Source: DASWIG01 sp965371445 (GTDB lineage Bacteria; Acidobacteriota; Thermoanaerobaculia; Multivoradales; J023). Taken from it: a stretch of 40,089 nt of DNA. Under the pieces are notes generated by a model. That model searched no databases. It saw only the letters and a list, made by a program, of their open reading frames with translations, and was not told the origin of the DNA. The translations under genes were made by a program, and so were the position numbers. Location: the NCBI GenBank assembly GCA_965371445.1, contig CBDUYN010000089.1, forward strand, positions 1 to 40,089, read 5' to 3'. How positions within the stretch are numbered: the first letter of the stretch is position 1; each line of letters opens with the position of its first letter. Shown in pieces: positions 18,429 through 28,933 of the stretch.

Positions 18429-19136
18429 ATGAACGACGCCACATCGGCCGCCATCCACGCCCAAGGTCTGGGCCGACGCTTCGGCCGCTTCTGGGCCCTG
18501 GCCCACGTCGACGTCAACCTAGCGGCGGGACGCTCTCTGTTGCTCGCCGGTCCCAACGGCTCAGGCAAGACGACTTTTCTGCGGGTGGTGGCGGGTCTCT
18601 ACAGCCCGACCCGAGGGAGCCTGAAGATCTTTGGCCGTGACGCGCGGAGCGAACGCTATGCGTGCCGCGAGCAGCTGTCGCTGATCTCGCACCACGGCTA
18701 CCTCTACCCGCGGCTGACGGCTTTCGAAACGCTACGCATCTGGGCCCGCCTCCTCGACCGGCCGAGCACCGACGAGGACCTGATCCCGCTGCTCGACGAG
18801 GTGGACTTGACGGAGCACAAGGATTACGCCACCGGCGGCTTCTCGGCTGGCATGCGCAAGCGGCTGACGCTGCTGCGTACCCGCCTGGAGAGACCTCGCA
18901 TGGTCATCCTGGACGAACCCTTCGCGGCCCTCGACGTCCCGGGCCAGGAGCTGGTCAAGCGATGGATCGAGGGATTCCGGCGCGACGGGATCACGGTGGT
19001 TTTGGCCTCGCATCAATTGGAGCAGAGCGCGCGGCTTTGCGACGACGCCGTGATCCTGCACCACGGCCAGATGGCCTGGCGGGGCGCGGCGTCCGACGTC
19101 GTGGAGCGTTTCGAGGAGGTCACATGCCGGAGCTGA
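18429..19136 (+). CDS. ccmA: Heme exporter ATP-binding subunit CcmA
   Basis: ABC ATPase of the CcmAB complex, which uses ATP to release holo-CcmE from CcmC in System I cytochrome c maturation. The 235-residue product has Walker A (GPNGSGKTT), a Ccm-style signature (GGFSAGMRKRL in place of LSGGQ), Walker B (MVILDEP) and the H-loop (ASH). ATG 18429 is chosen because GGGGGAGA sits just upstream; an upstream in-frame ATG at 18396 lacks this. It is the first gene of a nine-gene operon and overlaps ccmB by 13 bases, implying translational coupling. Confidence 0.93.
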   Translation: MNDATSAAIHAQGLGRRFGRFWALAHVDVNLAAGRSLLLAGPNGSGKTTFLRVVAGLYSPTRGSLKIFGRDARSERYACREQLSLISHHGYLYPRLTAFETLRIWARLLDRPSTDEDLIPLLDEVDLTEHKDYATGGFSAGMRKRLTLLRTRLERPRMVILDEPFAALDVPGQELVKRWIEGFRRDGITVVLASHQLEQSARLCDDAVILHHGQMAWRGAASDVVERFEEVTCRS

Positions 19137-19882
19137 GCCCACCCCTCGCGCAGAGCGGTGTGCGGACGGAGGCGGGGTCCCGCAGCCGGGGATTCCTCAG
19201 CGTCCTGGCCAGCCAGACCTGGACGATCCTGCGCAAGGACCTGCTGCTGGAGTGGCGCAGCCGCTCGCGGTTGATCGCGGTCCTGCTCTTCGGCGTCGTG
19301 ACGCTGCTTCTCTTCTCGTTCGCCGTCGGCCCCGACACGATCATGCTGCGCGCGGGAGCCGCCGGCTTCCTCGTCCTCGGCCTCCTTCTGAGCTCGACGC
19401 TGGCGCTCTCGGAGAGCTTTCGCCTGGAGCAGGAGGAGCGCGGGCTGGAGGGGCTCTTGCTGCTGCCGATCGACTCGACCGCTCTCTACTACGGCAAGGC
19501 GCTCGGCAACACGCTCTTCCTCTTCCTCCTCGCCCCGATCCTCACACCGGTGGCGCTGGTGCTCTACGCCGTCGAGATGGAGCCCGTGGGGATCTTCAAG
19601 CTCTTCGGCCTGTGGGCGCTGGCGGCGGCGGGGTTGACGGCTCCCGGCACGCTCTACGCGGCGATGACCAGCCGCCTGCAGAGCCAGGACGTCCTCCTGC
19701 CGCTCCTTCTTTTCCCCCTGGTGATCCCGGTTTTGCTAGGATCCGTAAAAGCTATGGACCTGGTCTTGACCGGCGACCCGATGGGACAGCTTCAGTCCTG
19801 GTCCTTACTGCTTCTCGCCTTCGACGTCATCTACTGGAGCCTTTGCGGCATTCTCTTTCACCACGTCATCGAGGAACCATGA
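19124..19882 (+). CDS. ccmB: Heme exporter membrane subunit CcmB
   Basis: Membrane partner of CcmA. The 252-residue protein has an N-terminal cytoplasmic segment (QTWTILRKDLLLEWRSR, typical of CcmB) followed by about six hydrophobic helices. ATG 19124 lies inside the end of ccmA behind a strong GAGGAGGT ribosome binding site. The N-terminus carries about 25 extra residues rich in Ser, Gly and Arg. The stop overlaps the ccmC start (ATGA). Confidence 0.92.
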   Translation: MPELSPPLAQSGVRTEAGSRSRGFLSVLASQTWTILRKDLLLEWRSRSRLIAVLLFGVVTLLLFSFAVGPDTIMLRAGAAGFLVLGLLLSSTLALSESFRLEQEERGLEGLLLLPIDSTALYYGKALGNTLFLFLLAPILTPVALVLYAVEMEPVGIFKLFGLWALAAAGLTAPGTLYAAMTSRLQSQDVLLPLLLFPLVIPVLLGSVKAMDLVLTGDPMGQLQSWSLLLLAFDVIYWSLCGILFHHVIEEP

Positions 19883-20568
19883 TGGCCAAGTTTTCCTGGG
19901 AAAAACTAGCTCTGCTTCTCGGTCTTGTGCTGCTCGCGGTCGGCACCTACATCGGACTCTTCGTCGCCCCGCCCGAGCGGCACATGGGCGACGTGCAGCG
20001 AATCATGTACATTCACGTGCCGAGCGCCTGGATCGCCCTGCTTTGCTACACGGCCGCCTTCGTCGCCGGGATCGGATCGCTCTGGACAGGCCGCCGCAAG
20101 TGGGACGCGTCGCTCGTCGGCATGGCCGAAACCGGGATGGTCTTGAACGCTCTGCTGCTCGTCCAGGGCTCGATCTGGGCGCGGGCGACCTGGGGCGTCT
20201 GGTGGGACTGGGACGTGCGCTTGACGACCTCGCTCGTCATGCTGCTGCTCTTTTCCGGCGTCCTGGCGCTGCGCTCGTTCGTCGACGAGCCGGAGCGGCG
20301 GGCGGCCTGGACGGCGATCGCGGCGATCGTCTCCTACGTCGACGTGCCGCTCGTCTACTTCTGCGTGCGTTGGTGGCGCAGCCTCCACCAGGTGCAGTCG
20401 ACGCCGGAGACCGTCGACCGGGCGATGGTCTTGCCGCTCCGGTTAAACACCTTCGCCATCCTCTTCATCGCCATCTTCTTCATCGCGCGCCGGGCAAGAA
20501 TCGAGCTGTCGCGCCGCCGTTTCCAGGAAGTTGCCGAGCCGGAGAGAAGGGAGCTGGCCCATGCTTGA
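19879..20568 (+). CDS. ccmC: Heme-handling membrane protein CcmC
   Basis: CcmC presents periplasmic heme to CcmE. The 229-residue protein has six hydrophobic segments, the tryptophan-rich WWD signature (WGVWWDWDVRLT) and the two conserved histidine regions (IMYIHVPSAW and WWRSLHQVQST) expected to ligand heme. The start is the first of two adjacent ATG codons (19879 and 19882), the first forming the ATGA overlap with ccmB. The length is normal for the family. Confidence 0.95.
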   Translation: MMAKFSWEKLALLLGLVLLAVGTYIGLFVAPPERHMGDVQRIMYIHVPSAWIALLCYTAAFVAGIGSLWTGRRKWDASLVGMAETGMVLNALLLVQGSIWARATWGVWWDWDVRLTTSLVMLLLFSGVLALRSFVDEPERRAAWTAIAAIVSYVDVPLVYFCVRWWRSLHQVQSTPETVDRAMVLPLRLNTFAILFIAIFFIARRARIELSRRRFQEVAEPERRELAHA

Positions 20569-20758
20569 GGGAGCCTTTGGAGCTTTGTCCGCTGTGATCG
20601 CCGTCGCTCAGGAGTCCGCGGCGCCGGAAGGCGTCGTCGCCAGCGGCTGGTCCTACGCGATCGCGGCCTACGTCATCACGGCGACCGGGCTCATCGCCTA
20701 TGCCTGGAGTCTTGCCAACCGTCTGAAAAAAGCCAACAAACAGGAGCAGCAACCATGA
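20561..20758 (+). CDS. ccmD: CcmD-like small membrane protein
   Basis: A 65-residue protein with one transmembrane helix (YAIAAYVITATGLIAYAWSL) and a charged tail (NRLKKANKQEQQ), the usual form of CcmD, which helps release holo-CcmE from CcmABC. Sequence conservation in this family is poor, so the call rests on size, topology and the position between ccmC and ccmE. It starts inside the end of ccmC and its stop overlaps the ccmE ATG. The N-terminal extension before the helix is longer than usual. Confidence 0.8.
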   Translation: MLEGAFGALSAVIAVAQESAAPEGVVASGWSYAIAAYVITATGLIAYAWSLANRLKKANKQEQQP

Positions 20759-21212
20759 ACAGCGAACTGAAACGGCGTCGGATCCTGGCCGTCGTGGCCG
20801 TGGCCATCGCGGGCGGTGCGCTCGCTTTCCTCGCCATGGGCGGTATCGGCGAGAACCTCGTCTACTACTGGAGCCCCACCGAGCTCACTGAGGCCGGCGA
20901 CAAGGCGATCGGTGCCTCCATCCGCCTCGGTGGCCTGGTGGTCCCCGGCTCGATCGAGTACGGCGACGGCCTGGCCTTGAAGTTCAGGGTCACCGACGGC
21001 CAGGAGGAGGTGGCGGTTTTTGCCGAGGCCGTGCCCCCGGCAATGTTCCGCGAAGAGATCGGAGTCGTGGTCGAGGGGACGATGACCCGCGAAGGGGTCT
21101 TCCAGACCAACCGCCTGATGGTCAAGCACGACAACGAGTACAAGGCCCCCGAAGACCATGATCCGCGGTCGATGCAGGAGCTGATGGAATCGCTCCAGTT
21201 CGAGGAGGGTAA

Positions 21213-21216
<4 letters not shown>
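20755..21216 (+). CDS. ccmE: Periplasmic heme chaperone CcmE
   Basis: CcmE binds heme covalently and passes it to CcmF. The 153-residue protein has an N-terminal signal anchor (ILAVVAVAIAGGALAFLAMG), an OB-fold-like β region, and the heme-attachment motif KHDNEY near the C-terminus with the invariant His and the Tyr four residues later. Family members usually read KHDENY; here N and E are swapped, without affecting His or Tyr. It overlaps ccmD (ATGA) upstream and ccmF (GTGA) downstream. Confidence 0.94.
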
Positions 21217-23164
<1,948 letters not shown>

Positions 23165-23168
<4 letters not shown>

Positions 23169-23677
23169 ACCGAACCATTCTCGTGGTGGGCGCGATCCTC
23201 ACCCTGCCGCTGGTGGTCTTTCTGGGGATCGGATTGACGAAGGATCCCTTCTCGATCGAATCTCCCCTGATCGGCAAGCAGGCGCCGGTGTTTACCCTCG
23301 TCGACCTCGACGGGGAGACGCTGAGGCTCGAGGACTTGAAGGGCAAGCCCGTGGTGGTCAACTTCTGGGCCTCCTGGTGCCAGCCGTGCAAGATCGAGCA
23401 CCCGGTGCTCCTCGCCGCCGCGCAGCGCTACGAGGGACGGGTGACTTTCCTCGGGGTGATCTACCAGGACGACCCGGACGTGATGCGGCGCATCGTCGCG
23501 AGGACCGGGGCCTACGGCGCCTCGCTCGTCGACTCCGATTCCCGGGTGGCGATCGCCTACGGCGTCTACGGCGTGCCGGAGACGTTTCTGATCGATCGCC
23601 AGGGAGTCATCGCCGAGAAGATCACCGGACCGGTCGATCCCAACACGTTCTTCGGCAAAATCGAGGGGTTGCTCTAG
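23165..23677 (+). CDS. ccmG: Membrane-anchored thioredoxin CcmG/DsbE
   Basis: Thiol-disulfide reductant that keeps the apocytochrome CXXCH cysteines reduced for heme attachment. The 170-residue protein has an N-terminal membrane anchor, then a thioredoxin fold with active site WASWCQPC and the cis-Pro region (YGVPETFLID) typical of DsbE. ATG 23165 overlaps the ccmF stop. The TAG stop shares its last base with the GTG start of ccmH. Confidence 0.94.
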
Positions 23678-24261
23678 TGCGAACCGTTCAGCTCACCGTC
23701 GGGCCGGCCTTGCTGCTGGCCTTGACGTTTTCGGCCTTCGGCCAGGAGCCGCAGGCACCGCGGGTGCCACCGGAGAGCTCCGAGGCCGGGGTCAACGCCC
23801 TGATCCTGATCGGCGAGCCCGGGGGGGAGCCGCGCGAGGGCGCGGAGCTCGACGAGGCCACGCAGGCGCTGGCGAAGATCATGCGGTGCCCGGTCTGCCA
23901 GGCGCTCTCCGTCGCCGACTCGCCGTCGAAGTCGGCACTCGCCATGAAGGGCGAGATCCGTCAGCTCCTCGCGGTGGGCTACACCGAGGAGCAGACGCTG
24001 GAGTACTTCGAGCGTGCCTACGGCGAGTTCATCCGGCTGGAGCCCAAGGCCGAGGGGTTCAACCTCGTCGTCTGGGCGGCGCCGCTAGGCGTTCTGATCC
24101 TGGGTGCCGTCCTCGTCGTGGCGCGGGTGCGCTCGCAATCGGCCCCCGAACCGGTGGTCCGCGCGGCGGCGTCCGACGCGGCGGCCGACGAAGGTGTGCT
24201 CGACCAGGACGACGAGCTCGCAGCCTATCGGGACCAGGTACGCCGGGAGGTGGGCTCATGA
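23677..24261 (+). CDS. ccmH: CcmH, apocytochrome c thiol-handling subunit
   Basis: A 194-residue membrane protein with a cleavable-looking signal peptide, the redox motif RCPVCQ, the conserved helical region after it (SKSALAMKGEIRQLLAVGYT) and a transmembrane helix near residue 130 (VVWAAPLGVLILGAVLVVA). It resolves mixed disulfides with apocytochrome and works with CcmF and CcmG. The GTG start overlaps the ccmG stop by one base. About 35 residues between signal peptide and motif are an unusually long linker. The C-terminal tail is acidic. Confidence 0.92.
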   Translation: MRTVQLTVGPALLLALTFSAFGQEPQAPRVPPESSEAGVNALILIGEPGGEPREGAELDEATQALAKIMRCPVCQALSVADSPSKSALAMKGEIRQLLAVGYTEEQTLEYFERAYGEFIRLEPKAEGFNLVVWAAPLGVLILGAVLVVARVRSQSAPEPVVRAAASDAAADEGVLDQDDELAAYRDQVRREVGS

Positions 24262-25634
24262 GCGACTTCACGTGGACTCAGTGGATTCCGGGGATCTCCG
24301 TCCTGGTGGGCTGCCTCGTCGTCGGCCTGGTGGCGGCTTTCAGGCTCTCCTGGTCAGGGGCCTCGGAAAGCGACGCCCAGGCGCGGGACCTGGAGCTGAA
24401 GATCGCCGACCTGGAGACACGGCGCGACGAGCTCTACGCCCGGCTACGAGGCGACGCGGCCCGCGACGTCGATGTCGGTGAAATCGACGCGTTGGAGCGC
24501 GCCGCGGCCTGCACGTTACGCGACCTCGACCGAGCCCACGCCGCCCTCGACAAGGTCCATCCGGGCAAGAAGCGCTCTCGCTCCAAGGATGCGGCCAAGC
24601 CTGCCAAGGCAGGAGAGCCGAGCAAGGCGGCTCCGGCGGCGCCGCGACGAGGCTTCCTTGCCAGCCACCCGCTGCTGGTGGGCTTTCTCTCCGGCGCCGC
24701 GATGGTGACGCTGGTCGTGGCGCTCATCTTCTGGGCGCAGGGCGACGCGCGGCCCGGCGCCAGAGGAGCCCCTTCGCCGCCACAGCAGGCGGCCGCGGGC
24801 GGCGAGATGCCGCCCGATCATCCGCCGGCCGGCGAGGGTTCAGCCGATCCGGCGATCGCCAGCCTGGAGGCGCGGCTGCAGTCGAACCCCGACGATTTCG
24901 CAACCCGCAAGCAGCTGGCTCTGAGCTACCTCGACAACCGGATGCTTTTCCAGGCCTTCCAGGAGGCCCAGAACATCCTCGCCACCGTCCCGCAGGATCC
25001 CGACGGCCTCTACATCTCGGCTGTCGTACGTCTCGCGATGGGGGATTCGCAGTCGGCGGCCTCGCTGCTCGACCAGGTGCTCGCGCAGTTCCCCGAGCAC
25101 GTCCTGGCCTGGGTCTACCGCGGCCTGGCGCTGCAGCAGCTCGGCGACTTTGACGGCGCCGTGGCCAGTTGGGAACGGGGCCTGGCGGCCGCCGGCGGCC
25201 GCCATCCCGAGCTCGAGCAGATGATCGCGCAGCTCAAGGCGGCGCCCCACGGACCGGGCGGCCCGGACGCCGCGCCGCCCGCCACGGCGTCCGTGCCGGC
25301 TCCGCCGGCGGCGTCGAGTGGACCACGGACTTACCGTATCCAGGTGGAGCTCCCGCCCGGTGCCGAGGTGACGCCGGGATCGGCGCTCTTCGTCTCGCTC
25401 CACGACGGCTCCGGCGGTCCTCCGGCGGCGTCGAAGCGCGTCGCCGGGCCGTCGTTTCCCGTCGAGGTTACCCTGGACTCTTCCGACAGCATGATGGGCA
25501 TGGAGCTGCCTGCCGTGGCCATGATCCAGGTCCGCTTGGACTGCGACGGCGACCCGTCGACCGAGGGCGAGGGCGATCTCTGGGCGCGCGGCGAGTCGCG
25601 CAGCGGCCAGCTCATGACCTTCGTCCTCTGGTAG
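24258..25634 (+). CDS. ccmI: CcmI/CycH-like TPR protein of cytochrome c maturation
   Basis: A 458-residue apocytochrome chaperone. Layout: one helix at residues ~13-33, a cytoplasmic coiled-coil stretch (DLELKIADLETRRDELYARL), a Lys/Ala-rich linker, a second helix (~140-160), then periplasmic TPR repeats (~200-310) and a C-terminal Ig-like domain (YRIQVELPPGAEV... SLHDGSGGPP...) as in CycH proteins. In System I it binds the C-terminus of apocytochrome c and hands it to CcmF/H. ATG 24258 overlaps the ccmH stop. The TPR and Ig-like regions support the assignment more than the divergent N-terminal half. Confidence 0.88.
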   Translation: MSDFTWTQWIPGISVLVGCLVVGLVAAFRLSWSGASESDAQARDLELKIADLETRRDELYARLRGDAARDVDVGEIDALERAAACTLRDLDRAHAALDKVHPGKKRSRSKDAAKPAKAGEPSKAAPAAPRRGFLASHPLLVGFLSGAAMVTLVVALIFWAQGDARPGARGAPSPPQQAAAGGEMPPDHPPAGEGSADPAIASLEARLQSNPDDFATRKQLALSYLDNRMLFQAFQEAQNILATVPQDPDGLYISAVVRLAMGDSQSAASLLDQVLAQFPEHVLAWVYRGLALQQLGDFDGAVASWERGLAAAGGRHPELEQMIAQLKAAPHGPGGPDAAPPATASVPAPPAASSGPRTYRIQVELPPGAEVTPGSALFVSLHDGSGGPPAASKRVAGPSFPVEVTLDSSDSMMGMELPAVAMIQVRLDCDGDPSTEGEGDLWARGESRSGQLMTFVLW

Positions 25635-25645
25635 CATCGACGGCG

Positions 25646-27361
25646 ATGAGCCCGGGTGAGCTTTTCCGGTCGCGCAAGTCGATTCTGATCGCCTCTTTGA
25701 CGGCGCTTCTCCTCGTCGCCTTTCTCCTTCGACTCCTGCCGGCACGCCGTGGCCTGCCGTACCTGCACGAGTGGGACGAGCCCCAGATCGCCTCGACGGC
25801 GCTCCGGATGATGAAGACCGGGGACTTGAATCCCCATTTCTTTCACTACGGGTCGCTCACGATCTACGCCGTGCTCCTCGTCGACGTCGTCCATTACGTC
25901 CAGCTCCTGGGCCGGGAGGAGCCGCCCTTTCCGGTCATCCACGGCATCTTCGGGCACGAGGAGATGGAGCTCGACGTGATCCGGACGTGGTTCGACCATG
26001 GATTCCTGTGGCAGGTCTCCCACCCTTCCTTCTACTTCTGGAACCGCGTCCTGATGGCGGTCCTGGGGACGCTCTCGGTGTTGGTGACCTACCTGCTGGG
26101 CCGCGAGCTCGAAGGCGAGCGTACGGGCTTTGTGGCAGCGGCATTCCTTGCCGTCCTCGCCTTTCACGTCGAACGCTCGACGGTGATCAATCCCGACCTC
26201 CCCATGTCGCTCCTGGCGCTCGCCGCGATCTACGGCGCGGTGCTCTTCTTGCGCCGTCCGCGGCGCCGGACGCTGCTGCTGGCTCTCGTGTGCTGTGGCC
26301 TCGCGATCTCTGCCAAGTACAACGGAGGGCTCGTCATCCTGGCTCCGGCGGCGGCGCTTTTCGCCGTGCGGCGAGGCGGTGGAGAAGCCGTGGCAGCGCG
26401 GTGGCTCTGGGGATGCGTCGTCCTGGTGCCGGCGGCGGCGTTTCTCCTCACCTCTCCCTATGCGTGGCTCGATTTTTCGGCGTTTCTCCGCCAGGCGGGC
26501 TTCGAGATCCATCACTACTCGGGACGCGGCCACGCCGCGGTCGACCCGCAACCGGGCTGGGAGCACTTCTGGCTCCAATGCCGGCGGGTGGCCGAGCATC
26601 TGGGGACCGTTCCCGCCGTCGCGGCCCTTGGCGGATTTGTGGTCCTGCTACGTGGGGCCGCGGGCCGCGTCGTGCTCTTTTTTCCCGCGGCGTACTTCCT
26701 CTACATGGCGAGCACCCGGGTGGGCTTTCACCGCAATCTCCTGGTGATCTACCCGGTGCTGGCGGTGGCGGCGGCAACCGGGGTCGTCGCGCTTCTTGCC
26801 TGGCTATGGCGTGTAGAGCCAAAGGCCGCGTACGCCAAGCTACGCCGTCGTAGCGCGATCCTCGTGGGGGCGACGGGGGGCATCTACCTCGGTGCGCTCC
26901 TCGTTTTGGCCGCGGACGACGGTTGGAGCCAATGGCAGGGGAGGGAGACCCGGACCCGGGCGGTCGAGGAGATCGCGAGCCTGTCCGAAGAGATGAGCGA
27001 CGGGCCGGTGCGCGTGGGGATCGCGGCGGAGCTTCGCGTTCATCCTACGGACCTCGCGCGGTTGGCGGTTCCCTATGAAGTGCGACCTCACCTCGAGCTC
27101 GTGTGCGAGGCGTCGAGCTACGACCTCGTGGTCACGGGAGCGAGCTACGTGGGCCTGTGGTCCACGAATCCGGAGGCCAAGCGGCTCGCCCGGGTCTTAA
27201 ACGGCGCCGTCCTGGACGTCGAGCGGCGGGAGATCGCCGAATCGCCGGGACACGAGGCCGTCACCCGCATCGATGCGCTGTCGCAGAACCCGACGCTGTG
27301 GATCTACCTGACTCGCCGGCAAGTCGCGTCACTGCCCGAGGCCTGCGTCACCAACGGCTGA
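25646..27361 (+). CDS. GT39-like (PMT/ArnT type) membrane glycosyltransferase
   Basis: A 571-residue protein with about ten hydrophobic helices. The acidic pair in the first periplasmic loop (LHEWDEPQ) matches the catalytic Asp/Glu of the dolichol-phosphate-mannose mannosyltransferase fold. Such enzymes move a sugar from a polyprenyl-phosphate donor onto a protein or lipid on the outer face of the membrane. A soluble C-terminal region of ~150 residues follows. It starts 11 bases after ccmI and may be transcribed with the ccm operon. A nearby GT2 gene could make its donor. It overlaps the opposite-strand gene by 14 bases tail-to-tail. The acceptor is unknown. Confidence 0.82.
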   Translation: MSPGELFRSRKSILIASLTALLLVAFLLRLLPARRGLPYLHEWDEPQIASTALRMMKTGDLNPHFFHYGSLTIYAVLLVDVVHYVQLLGREEPPFPVIHGIFGHEEMELDVIRTWFDHGFLWQVSHPSFYFWNRVLMAVLGTLSVLVTYLLGRELEGERTGFVAAAFLAVLAFHVERSTVINPDLPMSLLALAAIYGAVLFLRRPRRRTLLLALVCCGLAISAKYNGGLVILAPAAALFAVRRGGGEAVAARWLWGCVVLVPAAAFLLTSPYAWLDFSAFLRQAGFEIHHYSGRGHAAVDPQPGWEHFWLQCRRVAEHLGTVPAVAALGGFVVLLRGAAGRVVLFFPAAYFLYMASTRVGFHRNLLVIYPVLAVAAATGVVALLAWLWRVEPKAAYAKLRRRSAILVGATGGIYLGALLVLAADDGWSQWQGRETRTRAVEEIASLSEEMSDGPVRVGIAAELRVHPTDLARLAVPYEVRPHLELVCEASSYDLVVTGASYVGLWSTNPEAKRLARVLNGAVLDVERREIAESPGHEAVTRIDALSQNPTLWIYLTRRQVASLPEACVTNG

Positions 27362-28073
27362 AGTCGAAGCTCACCGTCAACACCTCGATGAAGTCGCTCG
27401 CTTCGCCGTCGATGCGGGCGGGCTCGAGCTCGGGGTGCCCGTGCAGCCATTCGAGCACGGCGTAGATCACGATCGGGTGCATGTAGTCGCTGACCACGAC
27501 GGGATGGTAGATCCGGCCCTCCTTGTCGACGACGATCTCGACGTGGAAGTCGCCGGGTTTTTCGCGGACCGCCGCGGTGTTGTTGAGGATGGTCTTCCGG
27601 GGCCTCTCCTTGGGCTTCGGCTTCCGGACTTTCGAGTAGAGCGTCTGATCGCGGATCTCGAAGCCGGCGGGGATCTCGCCGCGGCGGCGCAGGGGAAACT
27701 CCAGGAGGAGCTTGGCGGCGTCGCCGTAGGGGCTCAGGTCGCGGTGGCGGACCCGGGGATCGAGGTTTTGGGCGACGTGCCAATGCCAGATCGCGTCGTC
27801 TCTCCTGCCCAGGTTGGCCTCCGCCACGGCCAGCAGGACGGCGAGGTCGCTCAGGCTCTCGCGCAGCCCCGCGCCGTACCAGCTTTTCGAGAGCAGCTGA
27901 TCCGTGACCTTCGCGGCCTCCTTGCGGCCCAGCTTCCACTTGCCCTTGCGTAGGATCTCGTCGACCCGGGCCACCTCCGGGGTCCACTCGGAGACGGCGG
28001 CCGGCACGGTGGCTGGCACGAGGAGGACGGCGGCGAGCGCCAGGACGATCCAGGTCATCTCTTTGCGGCACAT
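27348..28073 (-). CDS. Secreted protein with TonB-C-like domain
   Basis: A 241-residue exported protein. A signal peptide (WIVLALAAVLLVPATVPAAV) is followed by a helical region that looks TPR-like (LLAVAEANLGRRDDAIWHWHVAQNLDP) and then a C-terminal domain with the TonB-C pattern (VDKEGRIYHPVVVSD... DGEASDFIEVLTVSFDF). There is no Pro-rich linker or N-terminal anchor as in true TonB, so energy transduction is unlikely; a periplasmic protein of unknown role is the safer call. ATG 28073 is chosen for the GGAGAAGC ribosome binding site and because the signal peptide begins there, although the frame is open further upstream. Confidence 0.75.
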   Translation of the reverse strand: MCRKEMTWIVLALAAVLLVPATVPAAVSEWTPEVARVDEILRKGKWKLGRKEAAKVTDQLLSKSWYGAGLRESLSDLAVLLAVAEANLGRRDDAIWHWHVAQNLDPRVRHRDLSPYGDAAKLLLEFPLRRRGEIPAGFEIRDQTLYSKVRKPKPKERPRKTILNNTAAVREKPGDFHVEIVVDKEGRIYHPVVVSDYMHPIVIYAVLEWLHGHPELEPARIDGEASDFIEVLTVSFDFSRW

Positions 28074-28095
28074 GTCAGCTTCTCCGTGGCCTACC

Positions 28096-28160
28096 GTCCC
28101 CTTGGGGGGAACGAGGGGGGACATGACTACGTCCCCTTGGGGGGAGTGAGGGGATATCAC
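28096..28160. repeat. Two tandem copies of a G-run intergenic repeat
   Basis: Copy 1 (28096-28129) starts GTCCCCTTGGGGGGAACGAG and copy 2 (28131-28160) starts GTCCCCTTGGGGGGAGTGAG. A close relative lies inside the FAAL gene at 16299-16338. The pair fills most of the gap between the GT2 stop and the next gene start. The CCCC/GGGG arms could fold as a hairpin, so it may also act as a terminator. Confidence 0.65.
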
Positions 28161-28873
28161 TAGTCTCGTCCCCAACTGTAGCGCAGGACGGTCCAGACGA
28201 TCTTGTAGCCGGCGCGGATCGTTCCCTGGACCGTGCCGGTGATCTTCGAGACCCCGACACGCCGGCGGTAGGAGACCGGCACTTCGACGACGCGGAGCCG
28301 GTGGCGCAGGGCCTTGACCTGGAGCTCGGCGGTCCATCCGAAGTCCGGGTCGCGCATGCCGACGCGCTCGAGCGTCTCCCAGGTGACGGCGCGGAACGGT
28401 CCCAGGTCGGTGTAGCGGTGCCGGTAGAGGAGACGGATCAGGGTACAGGCGACGACGTTGCCCATCCGCGCCTGCGGCAGCAGCGCCCCCGGCTCGCGCT
28501 CGCCGAGGATGCGCGAGCCGATGACGACGTCGGCGCGGCCTTCGAGAATCGGCTCGACGAGAAGGGGAAGCTCGTCCGGGTGGTCGGAGTAGTCGGCGTC
28601 GAGGAAGACGACGATCTCCGGCGGGTCGTTCTGGCGCAGGTACTCAAGGCCGGCGAGGCACGCCGAGCCGTAGCCCTGACGCGGCGCCGGGACGACCACC
28701 GCGCCGTTCTGGCGCGCCACCTGGGCTGAGCCGTCGGTCGAGTTGTTGTCGGCCACCACGACGCGGCGTACCGGCGGACGGGGCACGTCGGCGAGCACCA
28801 GCGGCAGGGAGTCGGCCTCGTTGAAAACGGGGCTGACGACGTCGATGGTGGGCTCGGCTCCTCTTGCGGACAT
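28160..28873 (-). CDS. GT2 family glycosyltransferase (dolichyl-phosphate mannose/glucose synthase-like)
   Basis: A 237-residue soluble GT-A enzyme. It has the N-terminal nucleotide-sugar fold (DVVSPVFNEADSLPLVLADV, ADNNSTDGS), the DxD-type metal site (VFLDADYSDHP) and the conserved GSR. The C-terminal part (VPVSYRRRVGVSKITGTV) is the usual ending of polyprenyl-phosphate hexose synthases. It likely makes a lipid-linked sugar donor, fitting the GT39-like enzyme nearby. ATG 28873 has AAGGTGA upstream. It is divergent from the UbiB-like gene, with a 60-base shared promoter region. Confidence 0.9.
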   Translation of the reverse strand: MSARGAEPTIDVVSPVFNEADSLPLVLADVPRPPVRRVVVADNNSTDGSAQVARQNGAVVVPAPRQGYGSACLAGLEYLRQNDPPEIVVFLDADYSDHPDELPLLVEPILEGRADVVIGSRILGEREPGALLPQARMGNVVACTLIRLLYRHRYTDLGPFRAVTWETLERVGMRDPDFGWTAELQVKALRHRLRVVEVPVSYRRRVGVSKITGTVQGTIRAGYKIVWTVLRYSWGRD

Positions 28874-28933
28874 CCGTCACCTTCTATCACGGGGGAGTGC
28901 GACCGGAAGGGATTCGTATAGGGTGGAGGAGAG

